From Heterostelium multicystogenum (lineage: Eukaryota; Evosea; Eumycetozoa; Acytosteliales; Acytosteliaceae): a stretch of DNA of 10,900 nt. A program made the position numbers and the translations under genes. The notes below the pieces were generated by a model. It was not told where the DNA came from and made no database searches. It was given only the letters and a program-made list of their open reading frames with translations. Below, piece by piece: positions 1-8,858 of this stretch (position 1 is its first letter; each line of letters starts with the position of its first letter). Location: positions 1-10,900 of the forward strand of contig RCNN01000446.1 in the NCBI GenBank assembly GCA_003667245.1, given 5' to 3'.

Positions 1-1062
1 CTCCTTCTCATCTGCATAGTCTAAAAACTCTTTTGTATAGTTTGGTCTCACACGTAAACTCACCAAATTCAGTAGCAATAACTGGAAAATAATAGTATAT
101 TCTAGGTTAGTATCATAATTGCGGAAAGTTTATCAATTATTATTTACCTGGATACTTCTCACTCAAGTTTCCAAAAGTTGATCCCAAAATTTTCTTAACT
201 CTAGTCGGATCTTTATAGGGGTGAGTTCCAAACATAATATTGTATCCAGGGAATTTTCAAATCTTTGGCACCATATAAAATCGAATCCCCTAATTGTAAG
301 TAAATAGATAAGTTCAATTTCATTTTAAAATGAAATGTATTTACTGTACCATTTTATACCATTCATAATAACAATGTTTCTAGCAGATTTGCTCCTTACT
401 AGCATCATAAAGTTGTTGCATTCCTGCGTATTGTTTTCCATTAAATACTCTCCTCCGTCTTTTCCATATTTTCCAAGGAAGGAGCTGAGGTTCGTTGTAC
501 AACTCAAACAATACTCCACTATCATTTTTGAAGAGGGGCTGCTACCTCCTTCCAAAAAAGTTAAGGAATTCTTATCTGCCATTCTCTGTTGTCCGGCATG
601 ATCAGTTTTTGATATCGCCATCATCAGACCAATGTAGATCCAATATACAATACATTCCAAGTGATCTTATCATCTTCACCTGATCCATAACCCTACCCTT
701 GTATTCAGGATTGTACAATTTCGCATTTTCAAGCCAAAAAAATCCTTTGGTATCAGAAAAAAACACAATTAATTTAATATCCATAACCAAAATCTAATCC
801 TTGTATTTTTATCAATTACCTGATTCAAGGATAATCTAACAACGTTGGCACCCCAGTTTTTTCATTTAATTTATAGTCATCTAAAGAGAGGTTCTCTCCC
901 CATGGACTCCATTCCAAAGACGGTCTTGATATACCTCTGAGCATAACAATCTTATCATTGGTCTACCAAGTATGGTCCTCTAAACCTGCAAGCTATTTAC
1001 AAGGGTGTCACTGTTGTTAATTAAACTAAAATTAAAATGATTATTATTTTTCTTATTTTCAT
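1..1062 (-). CDS. Glycoside hydrolase family 5 (cellulase-like), 3' partial, multiply frameshifted
   Basis: Predicted secreted beta-glycosidase of the GH5 (beta/alpha)8-barrel family. The proposed start at 1062 gives a hydrophobic leader (MKIRKIIIILILV), followed by the N-terminal GH5 signature LRGISRPSLEWSPWGENL (about 900-950), then WGANVVRLSLNQ, MIRSLGMYCILDLHWSDDG (about 615-675), the acid/base motif LYNEP (about 500) and the nucleophile strand ATEFGEF (about 60-80). Both catalytic Glu are present. Three introns fit: 745-819, 290-344 and 82-147; the last has a perfect TACTAAC branch site and a TTTCCAG acceptor. The reading frame is broken at about a dozen places, nearly all looking like one extra base: A runs at 857-862, 606-610, 525-529, 460-463 and 31-34 (coding sense), the T run at 554-559 and the C run at 249-251. 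The gene continues past position 1. Family identity is firm. Substrate is unknown, and whether it is functional, a pseudogene or mis-sequenced is open. Confidence 0.85.
82..147 (-). other. Intron in the GH5 gene with TACTAAC branch site
   Basis: On the minus strand the intron begins GTAAAT after a codon-splitting CCAG and ends TTTCCAG. Removing 66 bp joins a Pro codon to VIATEFGEF, the expected GH5 nucleophile segment. A perfect TACTAAC heptamer lies about 20 nt upstream of the acceptor, which is strong direct evidence for spliceosomal splicing. Confidence 0.85.
290..344 (-). other. 55-bp intron in the GH5 gene containing a 20-bp palindrome
   Basis: It begins GTAAATAC and ends TTACAATTAG on the minus strand. 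The flanking exons read IVIMNGIKWY and DSILYGAKDLKIP, the expected spacing for this part of a GH5 barrel. A perfect palindrome at 317-336 sits in its middle. The acceptor frame may include an extra G in the GGGG run. Confidence 0.65.
317..336. repeat. Perfect 20-bp palindrome inside an intron
   Basis: Ten bases are followed directly by their exact reverse complement (ATTTCATTTT then AAAATGAAAT), with no spacer. It occupies the centre of the 55-bp intron at 290-344. It would fold the pre-mRNA intron and bring donor and acceptor closer, or it may be chance in AT-rich DNA. Confidence 0.7.
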
Positions 1063-1378
1063 AATTATTGCATCAAAATATTACTTCTATTGTATTATAT
1101 TTATACATTTATTATATAATTCAAATTATCATTGTGTAATAACAAACACATCAATTATTTTCCAACTGAAGTTAATAATTGGGGTCAAAACATGTCAATG
1201 ATTTAAGATACAACTTTTAAAATTATTTGATATGGTTAGAATAATCAACAAACTTTAAAATAGAAGGTATATTTAATATTAATTTCAATTGAACAGGTTT
1301 AATTTTCGATGAATTTTGATGTTGTTGTAAATTTGTTTTTATCAAAGTATTTGATCAAAAAAATTGATTTCACAGAAA
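1063..1378. other. Intergenic region between the divergent GH5 and tRNA-Lys genes
   Basis: This stretch is strongly AT-rich with many A/T runs and no open frame of note on either strand. It must hold the promoter of the minus-strand GH5 gene. The tRNA itself uses internal promoter boxes. I see no retroelement remnant here, although DNA just upstream of tRNA genes is a favoured insertion zone for dictyostelid retrotransposons. Confidence 0.6.
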
Positions 1379-1451
1379 GCCCGGTTAGCTCAGTCGGTAG
1401 AGCGCACGGCTCTTAACCGTGTGGTCGTGGGTTCGAGGCCCACATTGGGCG
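1379..1451 (+). tRNA. tRNA-Lys (anticodon CUU)
   Basis: The 73-nt sequence folds into a full cloverleaf. The acceptor stem GCCCGGT pairs with ATTGGGC, including two G-U pairs, and is followed by discriminator G. The D stem is GCTC/GAGC. The anticodon stem CACGG/CCGTG encloses the loop CTCTTAA, with anticodon CTT at 1412-1414. The T stem GTGGG/CCCAC encloses TTCGAGG. There is no intron, and CCA is not encoded, as expected for a eukaryotic nuclear gene. Internal promoter elements are present: A box TAGCTCAGTCGG at 1386-1397 and B box GGTTCGAGGCC at 1430-1440. It is the one gene in the window without an apparent single-base insertion. Confidence 0.97.
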
Positions 1452-1459
1452 TTCTCTCG

Positions 1460-1463
1460 TTTT
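1460..1463 (+). terminator. RNA polymerase III oligo-T terminator of tRNA-Lys
   Basis: A TTTT run begins 9 nt after the discriminator base, the usual spacing and form of a minimal Pol III terminator. Confidence 0.75.
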
Positions 1464-1984
1464 AAATAAATTATCCAAAATGCGCGCATTTAATACTTTG
1501 TTTTTTACTTTGGCAAAAAAATTTTCCTCGGTCATCCGATAATAAAGATTAATACTTCAATTTTTAGTCTTAAAAATTAAGGCCTATTTGAGGTGAAGAG
1601 AATAAAAAATGATCCAGGAAGGAATTAATGTCTATGAAGGTTGTTTTTACATTTATTAATTAAATATTGATTTCTTTTGTATGTATGTTATTTGTTTTTT
1701 TTTCCAATATAACTTTATATTCAATATCATCTATTCATTTAATTTATCAACTTAAAATTATCTGAGTTCCCAATATTTTATTTTTATTTTATTGGATTTC
1801 TAACTAATAAAAATTTATTATTATTATTATTATAAAAGATAATAATCAATCATCTATTTTGGGTAGGATTAAACTACTTATAACCCTTTAGATTGATCTT
1901 TATTAATTTTATTAAACTTTCAATATCTATTTTCTTTAATGCAAATGTTAGTGTATTATTACAGGAGTTATATATAAGACAGAA
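1464..1984. other. AT-rich intergenic region downstream of tRNA-Lys and of the RRM gene
   Basis: There is no convincing coding frame. It contains a (TTA)6 microsatellite, T runs (for example near 1690-1703) and the 3' untranslated region of the minus-strand RRM gene that stops at 1985. I looked for a retroelement in the zone downstream of the tRNA and saw no reverse-transcriptase-like frame, terminal repeat or long oligo-A tail. Confidence 0.6.
1815..1832. repeat. (TTA)6 microsatellite
   Basis: Six perfect tandem TTA units in non-coding DNA, followed by more AT-rich sequence. Triplet microsatellites of this kind are common in dictyostelid intergenic DNA. Confidence 0.9.
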
Positions 1985-3125
1985 TCAAATTGATTTAAAA
2001 TAGGGCTTTTTGAAAATAATGATTTTGATTGATCTTTGAAGCTGATTGATTTCTTCTTTGAGAAGGGTAGCATTAATCTTGGTACCATGGATTTAGATTA
2101 TTATCAAAATATTCCTTAGCTTTTGTAGCATCCTTGGATATTTCCTTTATCAAAATGAATAAAGCCATATCCTTTGAATTCACCATTCTCTTTTATGGGA
2201 ATTTTAACATGATCAACTAAGCCATATTTTGTACATTGTTCCTTTATAATTGATTCCAAGTCTAGTTGTTGAATATCAATCTAATGATTATCATTAATAA
2301 AAGTTCAATGATAATTATGTAGTTATTAATTATAGTACTTACTCCCCTTTGTTTAAAAGTAATATAAATTGAGGTTCTAAAATCTATTGAATCTCCATAT
2401 TTCACTTTAAAAAATGGGTTATCTTTCAATAGATTAAAAATGGCCTCTGAGTCTCTAAAGCAATTAAATCTAATAACAGATGATCTCAAGTCCCGGACTA
2501 TCCTTTCTCTCTTTTATGCCATTTTTAGCAAAAGTTCTAATTAAAAACAATTAATAATCTTTTAAATAGTATTATTTTATAATTAACATACAATAGATGA
2601 ATCAATAAATAAATTCAAATTTGATTCTTTAATTTTAAAAAAGTACAATGTTGTGTTTGGGAATTGCCCAATAGACTTCAATCTTGGAATTAAAATTTAA
2701 CTCTCCACTTGATAATTTTCTTTTGGCACAATGAGCTTGATGAGAGATCTATAAAATATGTATTAATATTATCTTTTTGGCTTTGGAAAATGATGTAATA
2801 TTTACCTTGAAATCTAAAAATGCTAATCCAAGAGAATCACCATTTTTATCAACCATCAGGTGGAATCTTTCACATTTCAAAATGGAAATTATATTTTGAA
2901 TAGATTCCTATTAAAAAATTGGATTAATACAAATGACTTGAATAAATAGATGTACAACTTACAATTGATAGATTCTTTGGCAAGTTTCTAATATGAAGAT
3001 GTACTATTGAATTGAAAAATAAGCCAATTAATTTTTTTGATTTAAAGTATAATTGGAAGGAAGGACAACTTACATTTTTCATCTAGATCTTTATTTTTTG
3101 ATGATGTGATAATAGTAATCGACAT
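1985..3125 (-). CDS. RNA-binding protein with RRM domains, six exons
   Basis: Predicted RNA-binding protein of about 280 residues. Exons in transcription order: 3074-3125, 2963-3003, 2806-2907, 2592-2748, 2343-2536 and 1985-2280. The five introns (70, 55, 57, 55 and 62 bp) all have GT..AG ends with GTAAGT, GTAAAT or GTATGT donors. RRM1 shows RNP2 LHLHIRNLPKNLSI and RNP1-like DSLGLAFLDF. A degenerate middle RRM follows (VIRFNCFRDSEAIFNLLKD). The last RRM has IYITF as RNP2, RNP1 KGYGFIHF and the closing strand LIHGTKINATLLKEE. Single extra bases are inferred at 2637-2642, 2530-2533, 2504-2506, 2144-2145 and about 2092-2094. Exon lengths equal whole codons plus exactly those extra bases. I chose the ATG at 3125 because exon 1 then needs no frame change. 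An upstream ATG at 3159 would need one. The RNA target is unknown. Confidence 0.82.
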
Positions 3126-3159
3126 ACTCCTTGATGATAATTTTTGATTGGTAGTCCAT

Positions 3160-3308
3160 TGTGAAGAAGGTTCAGGATTTATATGCAATAAGTAATATGT
3201 TTCAAGAGATATAAGTAATTGTATAAAGAATTTATATTGAAATATAGGTATTTATATAAATAAATATATAAGTGGACCATTGTTTAAATACTTTTAACAA
3301 TTAATTCG
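3160..3308. other. Short intergenic region upstream of the RRM gene
   Basis: About 150 bp of AT-rich sequence between the tentative gene ending near 3309 and the RRM gene. It presumably carries the RRM gene promoter. No distinct motif can be assigned. Confidence 0.5.
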
Positions 3309-4128
3309 TTAATAATTAATTTGAGACAAGATTCCTTTTTGGGATCCGCTAAACTTAAACATTTAATTTGAGCGATGCTGACAATATTTCAAACTCATAT
3401 AATCAATTTGAACTTTATAATAAATGAAAATGTTGAAGAATCAACACCACACTCCTATCAATGGATAGACACAATCATTTCCACCACCAATAATACTACA
3501 ATTACCACCACTACCATTAATACTACCCTTCAATCAATTATACTCCATCAATCTTAATCTTTGTATTTTTTGTTTTTTGTAAACAGTGATTGTTTAACTA
3601 TGCATTTGATAAATTTAAAAAGTTACTACATCAACAACTACTACTGTTTTGATCTTTGATTATTTTGGGGTTTTTGTTTAAACCATGCTGTATATTCAAT
3701 CACTCCTTCAGATGAACACTATGGAGTTTGATTGATTATATGAAAGATTTAGGTGTGGTATTCTTGCTCCATATTTAAACAGTAATCCAGTGTTTCTTCA
3801 ATCAATTAATTCATTCTTGTTTTTCATGAGGGTCAACCCAACTTCCGAAGTTTCCTTTTTAGTATGATGAGTTGTTTTGATGTTTTTGTGTGTTTTTTTT
3901 TTTCAACTGGAGTGCTTACTCATCAGTTGGTTGAGGTAGTGGTGGTAAGTTGTGCCAATTGATTAAAACATTCTCCCACTATTAATTGTGCTTGTGATGT
4001 GCGGTGCTACCATTTGGTGGTATTGTTGCCACCTTCAAGATAAATCGATGAATGCAAAGCTTAACTAACTGAATGTGATCAGATGTGATTTTGTCAACAT
4101 TGATTAAAAAGTAACATAACTCAGACAT
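3309..4128 (-). CDS. Tentative unrecognised protein gene, frames fragmented
   Basis: I do not recognise this gene. The minus strand starts with an uninterrupted 48-codon frame at 4128 (MSELCYFLINVDKITSDHIQ onward). Protein-like segments then continue in changing frames: MKNKNELLIEETLDYCLNME near 3740-3800, SEGVIEYTAWFKQKP near 3670-3710, KTVVVDVVTFKFIKCIVKQ near 3590-3650, a Gly/Ser/Asn-rich piece over 3481-3528, and a possible end KGILSQINY with a stop at 3309. Most joins need removal of one base from a homopolymer, including the 11-base A run opposite 3893-3903. With so many allowed shifts a false stitch is possible. An intron (GTAAGC donor near 3920) or two separate genes are alternatives. 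The plus strand holds a competing 60-codon Thr/Asn-rich frame at 3375-3557. Confidence 0.3.
3481..3528. repeat. Imperfect (ACC/ATT)n triplet repeat
   Basis: Runs of ACC, ACT and ATT triplets make a low-complexity block. It reads as Thr/Asn/Ile on the plus strand and as Gly/Ser/Asn on the minus strand. Both styles occur in dictyostelid proteins, so the block by itself does not decide which strand is coding. Confidence 0.75.
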
Positions 4129-4622
4129 ATTAATGTGAGAATGATGGTGAGAGATGATGATGAATCAAATAATTATATTTATATTTAGATAACACAATAA
4201 AATTTTGATGCAGCTGCGCATTTCATTTTTATCTCACAACATTCAGCCATTTATATTATTTTGTCATCGATGCATTGTGGTAATGATGAGCTGATCGATA
4301 CAATATTTATGCTCTAGCTTGTGGTGATGAAAGTGATTGGTGTGTTCTTGCTTCCGTTAATTTAATGTAGTGAATTTAATGAACGAGTTCCAACAAGTTG
4401 ACTTTTATGGATATCTAATTGTTCAACATTATCATATCTTTGTTTTACTCTATCTTCTCTCCTATCTAGAGTCTCTAGATGGCTTGATTGATTGATTGCT
4501 TACTTGCTTACTTGATTACTTGATTGCTTGATTGCTTGTATGATTACTTGCTTGTTTATTTAATTTTAGAATGAAAGATTGGAAGGAAGGAAAGATGCGC
4601 AAGCAGTATGCTATTATCATAT
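4129..4622. other. Intergenic region: 3' UTR of the beta-helix gene and promoter side of the tentative gene
   Basis: About 490 bp without a convincing gene. The right part, next to the stop at 4623, carries a CTTG/ATTG tetranucleotide-like tract and is probably 3' UTR. The left part is AT-rich with scattered GATGATGATG triplets around 4140-4165, and would be the promoter of the tentative gene starting at 4128. Confidence 0.5.
4482..4555. repeat. Degenerate tetranucleotide repeat (CTTG/ATTG/ATTA units)
   Basis: Roughly eighteen 4-bp units of the form CTTG, ATTG, CTTA and ATTA follow each other almost without break. It lies 3' of the minus-strand beta-helix gene. The period of four and the substitutions suggest an old microsatellite. 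Confidence 0.8.
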
Positions 4623-6264
4623 TTACATATCGTATATCAATGGTGTATATTTTGGGTGAGACCTTCTCTTGTAAACAAAATAAACAATAAACACTACTAC
4701 TATAAAGAATGAAAACTATGCCGAGTGAGATATAACCTCCAAGTGGTTGATGAGTATGCTTATGGCTGTCAGCACTGTCGGAATCAGATGGTTGGCTAAC
4801 ACAGTCTGGTGAAATGTCACCTTGAAGTACACAGCTATTTGGTGAGCAAACCACTAGCTGAGTATTCATATCAATTGTATTACCAATAGCTACTACTCGA
4901 CTTCCATAGCATTGAATGTTCCCAAATCCATTGTTCGAGAATATGTTGTTCTCTACCATCACAGAGTCAGTGTCAAAGAGATATATAGAGTTTCCATACA
5001 ATAATCCATGTGTATTGTTAAACCTGCTGCCTTCAATAAGGACTGATTGAGTACTGACTGAATAAATATTAGTTCCAAGGCTTCCAATGTTGCTGTTGAA
5101 TGTACAGTTCGAGACCACCAGCTGAGCCAGAGAATTTGGCTTCAATTCCACCAAATATTCCAACGTTGGAATTGAATACAGAGTCTCTAAGTTCAAGGGT
5201 GATGGGAGAAGGAGCAGGTTGAAATGTTGTATCCACTGGTTTGGCAGAAATGAATGAACCATTGATGTTCGACTCTATCATATTCCGACTCAAATGTCAA
5301 GTTACTATTAGCAATATAGATAAAAGAATTTCCATTTGCCAGCTGACCAAATTCATTATCGATGAATGTTGTGTGGCCAATATACAGCGAAGCGAGTTGC
5401 ATTAGATAGATATGCTGTGCCTTAGGAGATTTATTATTTGAGAAAGTGCAACCATCCATGTAGATGGTTCCATCTGTTTGGCTGATCGTTTGGGTGATAA
5501 ATTCAGTAAATACGGTATTATAAATAGAGGTTTCTACACCTCGTAGTCCTAAGTTTGAGATTCCTTTATCAGAGGAACCACCTTGAAATAGGGAGTTTGA
5601 TATTGTCAGTATGATAAAGTTGGATTCTTCCTGAGCACTCAAGTAGATATTGGAATTATATGATGAACAATTGATAAACTGACAGTTGTCAAATTAGTAC
5701 TGTCATATTGGAGTAGTAGTACACAGAGTTGAGAATGCTGTTTTCCTGAAAAGCATTCATAACCACCAAGTTTAATAGTGTAATATTTGTCTCGCAGTTA
5801 AACATCAACTCTGTCAGAGAGATAAAGCAATCGGACGATTCTAAATCAATGACTACTCCAGACTTTGTATATTCTGAATCTGAAATTGGTGTCGTCTGTC
5901 CATTCGATTTGGCGATCGTCTTGAATTCCTTCAACGATCACATTGATACCCAGAAGTCGAGTCTATTGTTGCCTGTAAGTGGATAGTATCCCTGTGACAT
6001 TTAATGTGCAACACATTGTTTGAGGTATAGCTAACACCAAGTGATTTATAAACTGCTAAGTGCAGACTGTAGATTTGCACATGCTGAACCAACTTCCATA
6101 CCACACCCCAAGGTGGTATTCGTTGACGCCGTATCTACATAATATATGTGTACTATAGTATCATCATTCTGAGCACAACAACAATGACACAAACTAAAAA
6201 TAGAAAGAGAAAGAGATAATATAAATAAATAAAATTTACAATAAACCGAACATGTAAAAACCAT
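4623..6264 (-). CDS. Type I membrane protein with pectin-lyase-like parallel beta-helix ectodomain
   Basis: Predicted cell-surface protein of 544 residues once seven single extra bases are discounted; the genomic span of 1642 minus 7 is exactly 545 codons. Order: a signal peptide from ATG 6264 with the hydrophobic core FYLFILSLSLSIFSLC; the motif YYVDTASTNTTLGCG leading to SACANLQSAL; then many beta-helix rungs such as DNCQFINCSSYNSNIYL, MDGCTFSNNKSPKAQHIYL, VSNCTFNSNIGSLGTNIY and VENNIFSNNGFGNIQC; a Ser/Asp/His-rich stalk; one transmembrane helix near 4670-4735; and the cytoplasmic tail YKRRSHPKYTPLIYDM. Extra bases are inferred near 6051, 5950, 5926, 5694, 5285, 5136 and 4707. Such ectodomains usually bind or cleave polysaccharide or mediate adhesion. 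No catalytic residues could be assigned. No intron was needed. It lies in tandem with another type I surface protein upstream. Confidence 0.85.
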
Positions 6265-6488
6265 GATATATATAAATATAGATAAAGATATAAAAGATTG
6301 ATAAATTACAACACACCCGAAAACAGTAAGGCATTTTTTGATCTGTCATAAGGTTGTCTTTGTTCCCAAAGAATCCAAATCAAATTTTTTTTTGTTTTTG
6401 TTTTTTTTAGTTTTAGATTTCCAAAAACAATGGAAAATCATTATTATTTATTATTATTAAAATTATTTATTTATTTTAACTTTTTTAA
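6265..6488. other. Intergenic region between the two tandem surface-protein genes
   Basis: This 224-bp AT-rich spacer has T-rich runs on the plus strand (6386-6410) and TTATT repeats (6442-6475). It contains the 3' UTR of the upstream gene and the promoter of the beta-helix gene. No other gene is visible. Confidence 0.6.
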
Positions 6489-8478
6489 TTAGTTATTTAA
6501 TCTTAAATAACCATCATTTCTCTTGTAGTACAGCCAACCAAAACCAAGTGCTACAATGATGACCATGATGGAGACAACGATCAAACCGATCTTCCATGAT
6601 GCCATGTGTCCTGATGTTTTCTTTTTGGTCTCGAACGATAAGTAGGCGTAGTTGGGTGGTTTACCAGTGGTTATTTCGACACTGACACTCTTGTTGCTCT
6701 GGTAGTGCGATTACATTGTCAAATGATCCGGTAATCTGGTCTTGTGAAATGATGAGAGTATACTCTTCTGTGTAGTCGATGGTAGATTGGTCCTGGAATT
6801 TGATATTAATGTCACCTGCCAATGAAACGGCTCCAAGTACCTCGATAGGTGCCAGTCCACTGTTGTACCTGGTTGGAAGTTCTCTTGCATAAAGATGGTG
6901 CTGTGTTTTGAGGTCTCCATCGAAGTAAGGACCTGGAGTTTTGTTCCAACCAATTGGGAGTGTGGCCGAGTTGATAGTGAGTGATCCTGAGACAATAAGA
7001 TCAGCAGATGGAGAATACGATCCACTATAGAGTGTGAGTGATCCACTAATGCTTAGGGATCCAGCTTTGTTAAAGTTGATTTGTCCACCATATAGGTTGA
7101 GATCGGCATTGAGTTTGATTATTGTCGATGTTCAAACAATCCATTTGATGCAAGATTGATGGTTCCAAATGAGACTTGCTTCTTGAACTCTGCAGATCCA
7201 TAAATATCGATGGCACTAGATGAAGTAAGCTGGGTTGGGATAACGAGTGAAGCACCTGCATTGACAATAGTCAAGAATCCTTGAGCAACGGCTGGTGCAG
7301 ATTTTTTGTCCAATAGAAGCTGACTGATTCACAATCACAGTGATAACACCAGTGTTATCTAGTGTTTGGAAATCCTCAATGGTCACATCGGCGTTCAGGA
7401 GGAAGGTTGAGAAAGGATTGACTATAGTAAGCTGATTAAAGAAGGCATCATCTTGGACTGAAATATTGGTTGATTGCAAAGTGAGTATACCTCTAGATGT
7501 AACATTGTGAAGAATGATAGTGTCAGCAACCAGAGTGGCGGTTGAAGTAGTGTCACTCAACTCCAATTCCAAAACAATGTCGATAATATCTGCTGAAACC
7601 TCGAGATCTGCACCTGGGTAGAGGAGAACACTACTGATATAGAAATTTCCATCAACAGATACCTCAGAGCCTGGAAGCAAGATGATTTCTCCACCATTGT
7701 GACCATCTACATAGGTAAGGTTGGAACACCTTGAAAAGTAATAGTTTGCTGGAATAATATTTTTGTTTGTACTGGCAACTCCACCATAGAAAAAAAAACT
7801 GGATCATGATTATAGACCATATTCAAAATGGACATTTGCAACATTTGCAATGGGCAATAGAGGATAGTCTGACCTCCTAGCAATAGGGTTGCGGTTTGGT
7901 CTACAATAAATTGTGAGAAGGCATTGAAAGTGGTGTTTCCATTGAGTGTTGTCGTAGCCTCATGAACTAACAAAAGATCCATTTGTACTAACAATTTGCT
8001 CAGTTTTCCAGTTAGCATTAACAATGAGAGTGGCTCCATTCAATAATGTATTGTTAAATTCTGCATCCTTTAAAATTGTGAAAGTAACTGGACCACTGAT
8101 GTTAAACAAAAGGATCTGCTCTTCTCTATAGTTGAGAGTCAACTCTATAAACTGTGGATTTCCAAAACCTGTTGCATCGATATTGATATTATATTGTGTT
8201 TCACCAACAACGGGGGCAGAACCACCAGTCCAAAGTGGGTCGTATGAAAAATTACATGGTTTGTCAATGGTGATACAATTTAAAGATGGTACCCAACTCA
8301 AGTTTACTACTGCTTTTCGGTATGGTAATATTTGATAACCAATATTAATATATTGAGATGTCAAATGCAGTATTTAGTAGAACAAACCTTGTGCATTGGC
8401 AATAGACAGCTGACTAATAAATAATAATGATAAAAGCAAAGATATATACATGAAATGGTTGTTTTTGTAGCTGTACAT
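6489..8478 (-). CDS. Type I membrane protein with large beta-rich repetitive ectodomain
   Basis: Predicted surface protein of about 630 residues. ATG at 8478 gives a signal peptide with core YISLLLSLLFISQLSIANA. A 78-bp intron (8310-8387, GTTTGT..AAAAGCAG) fits, joining AQ to VVNLSWVPSLNCITIDKPC. The ectodomain is built of short beta-strand repeats, for example FLLNADVTIEDFQTLDN, LVIPTQLTSSSAIDIYGSAE, LSISGSLTLYSGS and ADLIVSGSLTINSATLP, suggesting a beta-solenoid. The C-terminus has one transmembrane helix (IGLIVVSIMVIIVALGFGWL) and the tail YYKRNDGYLRLNN. The frame changes about ten times, for example at 7959-7967, 7302-7307, about 7120-7135, about 6945 and 6698-6706. Most are one extra base; some look like two extra or one missing. 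The family is not identified. Tandem position and shared architecture with the next gene suggest related surface roles. Confidence 0.8.
8310..8387 (-). other. Intron after the signal-peptide exon of the beta-rich surface gene
   Basis: The donor is AAG|GTTTGT and the acceptor AAAAGCAG. A TACTAAAT sequence lies near the donor rather than in the usual branch position. Removal joins the end of the signal-peptide exon to VVNLSWVP in frame. A frameshift without splicing is the alternative, since the intron body is partly open in one frame. Confidence 0.55.
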
Positions 8479-8702
8479 TTTGTAGAATATTTATTTATAT
8501 CACAACAAAACTGATATATAACACTAACAACAATTTTACTCCTGTTCAAAAGTTTAGTGCAAATTCTTTAGAAATATCAATCAGCATTTATAAGCAAACG
8601 TGTAGTATATTTTTAAAAGTCATTTAGAAGGTACCTGTAGGGAAGAATCACCAACACTCCATCGACTGAAAAACAAACAAGATATTTCTATAAAATTTTG
8701 AT
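8479..8702. other. Region upstream of the beta-rich surface gene
   Basis: About 220 bp of AT-rich sequence that must contain the promoter of the gene starting at 8478. A TTTGTTTTTCAG tract on the minus strand near 8668-8680 looks like a splice acceptor, but I could not find exons that make it credible. Confidence 0.4.
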
Positions 8703-8858
8703 TTATTTTTTATTGTTTTTGAGAATGGGATCACTAAACAACTCCCAAATTTGATCAGTTTGCAACTCCGAATCCATTTTAAAAATCCAATTAAACAATG
8801 GTTTTAGAAACCAGCACTTAAAAATATCATGGTAGTCATTCTGTAATAAATTCAACAT
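8703..8858 (-). CDS. Small hypothetical ORF, 51 codons
   Basis: An uninterrupted ATG-to-TAA frame on the minus strand encodes 51 residues, beginning MLNLLQNDYHDIFKCWFLKP and containing three Trp and an acidic segment near the end. The composition is more protein-like than the surrounding AT-rich DNA. It could be a small protein, a conserved N-terminal fragment of a larger decayed or frameshifted gene, or chance. I do not recognise a family and no convincing continuation was found on either side. Confidence 0.3.
   Translation of the reverse strand: MLNLLQNDYHDIFKCWFLKPLFNWIFKMDSELQTDQIWELFSDPILKNNKK

Noticed and set aside
325..601. Open frames on both strands over 325-660 that could be read as separate small proteins
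   Set aside because: The plus-strand frame is antisense to the GH5 gene. The minus-strand one is a composite of GH5 pieces and an out-of-frame stretch between two slips. The real product is visible only by changing frame.
1529..1543. External B-box-like sequence (cggtcatccgat) downstream of the tRNA
   Set aside because: Some dictyostelid tRNA genes have an extra B box downstream, but this sequence lacks the GGTTCGA core.
1452..1984. Retroelement insertion next to the tRNA gene
   Set aside because: Dictyostelid retrotransposons often insert near tRNA genes, but no long ORF, terminal repeat or oligo-A end is seen on either side.
3375..3557. Plus-strand 60-codon Thr/Asn-rich ORF
   Set aside because: Its repeat part comes from a triplet repeat that is open in several frames on both strands. 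No upstream signals or continuation support it, so it is mentioned only as a competitor to the minus-strand gene.
4516..4622. C-terminal extension of the beta-helix protein past 4623 in the frame of its last long open segment
   Set aside because: That frame garbles the transmembrane helix. One base removed near 4707 gives a clean helix, a YKRR stop-transfer signal and a stop at 4623. The extension only reads the tetranucleotide repeat.
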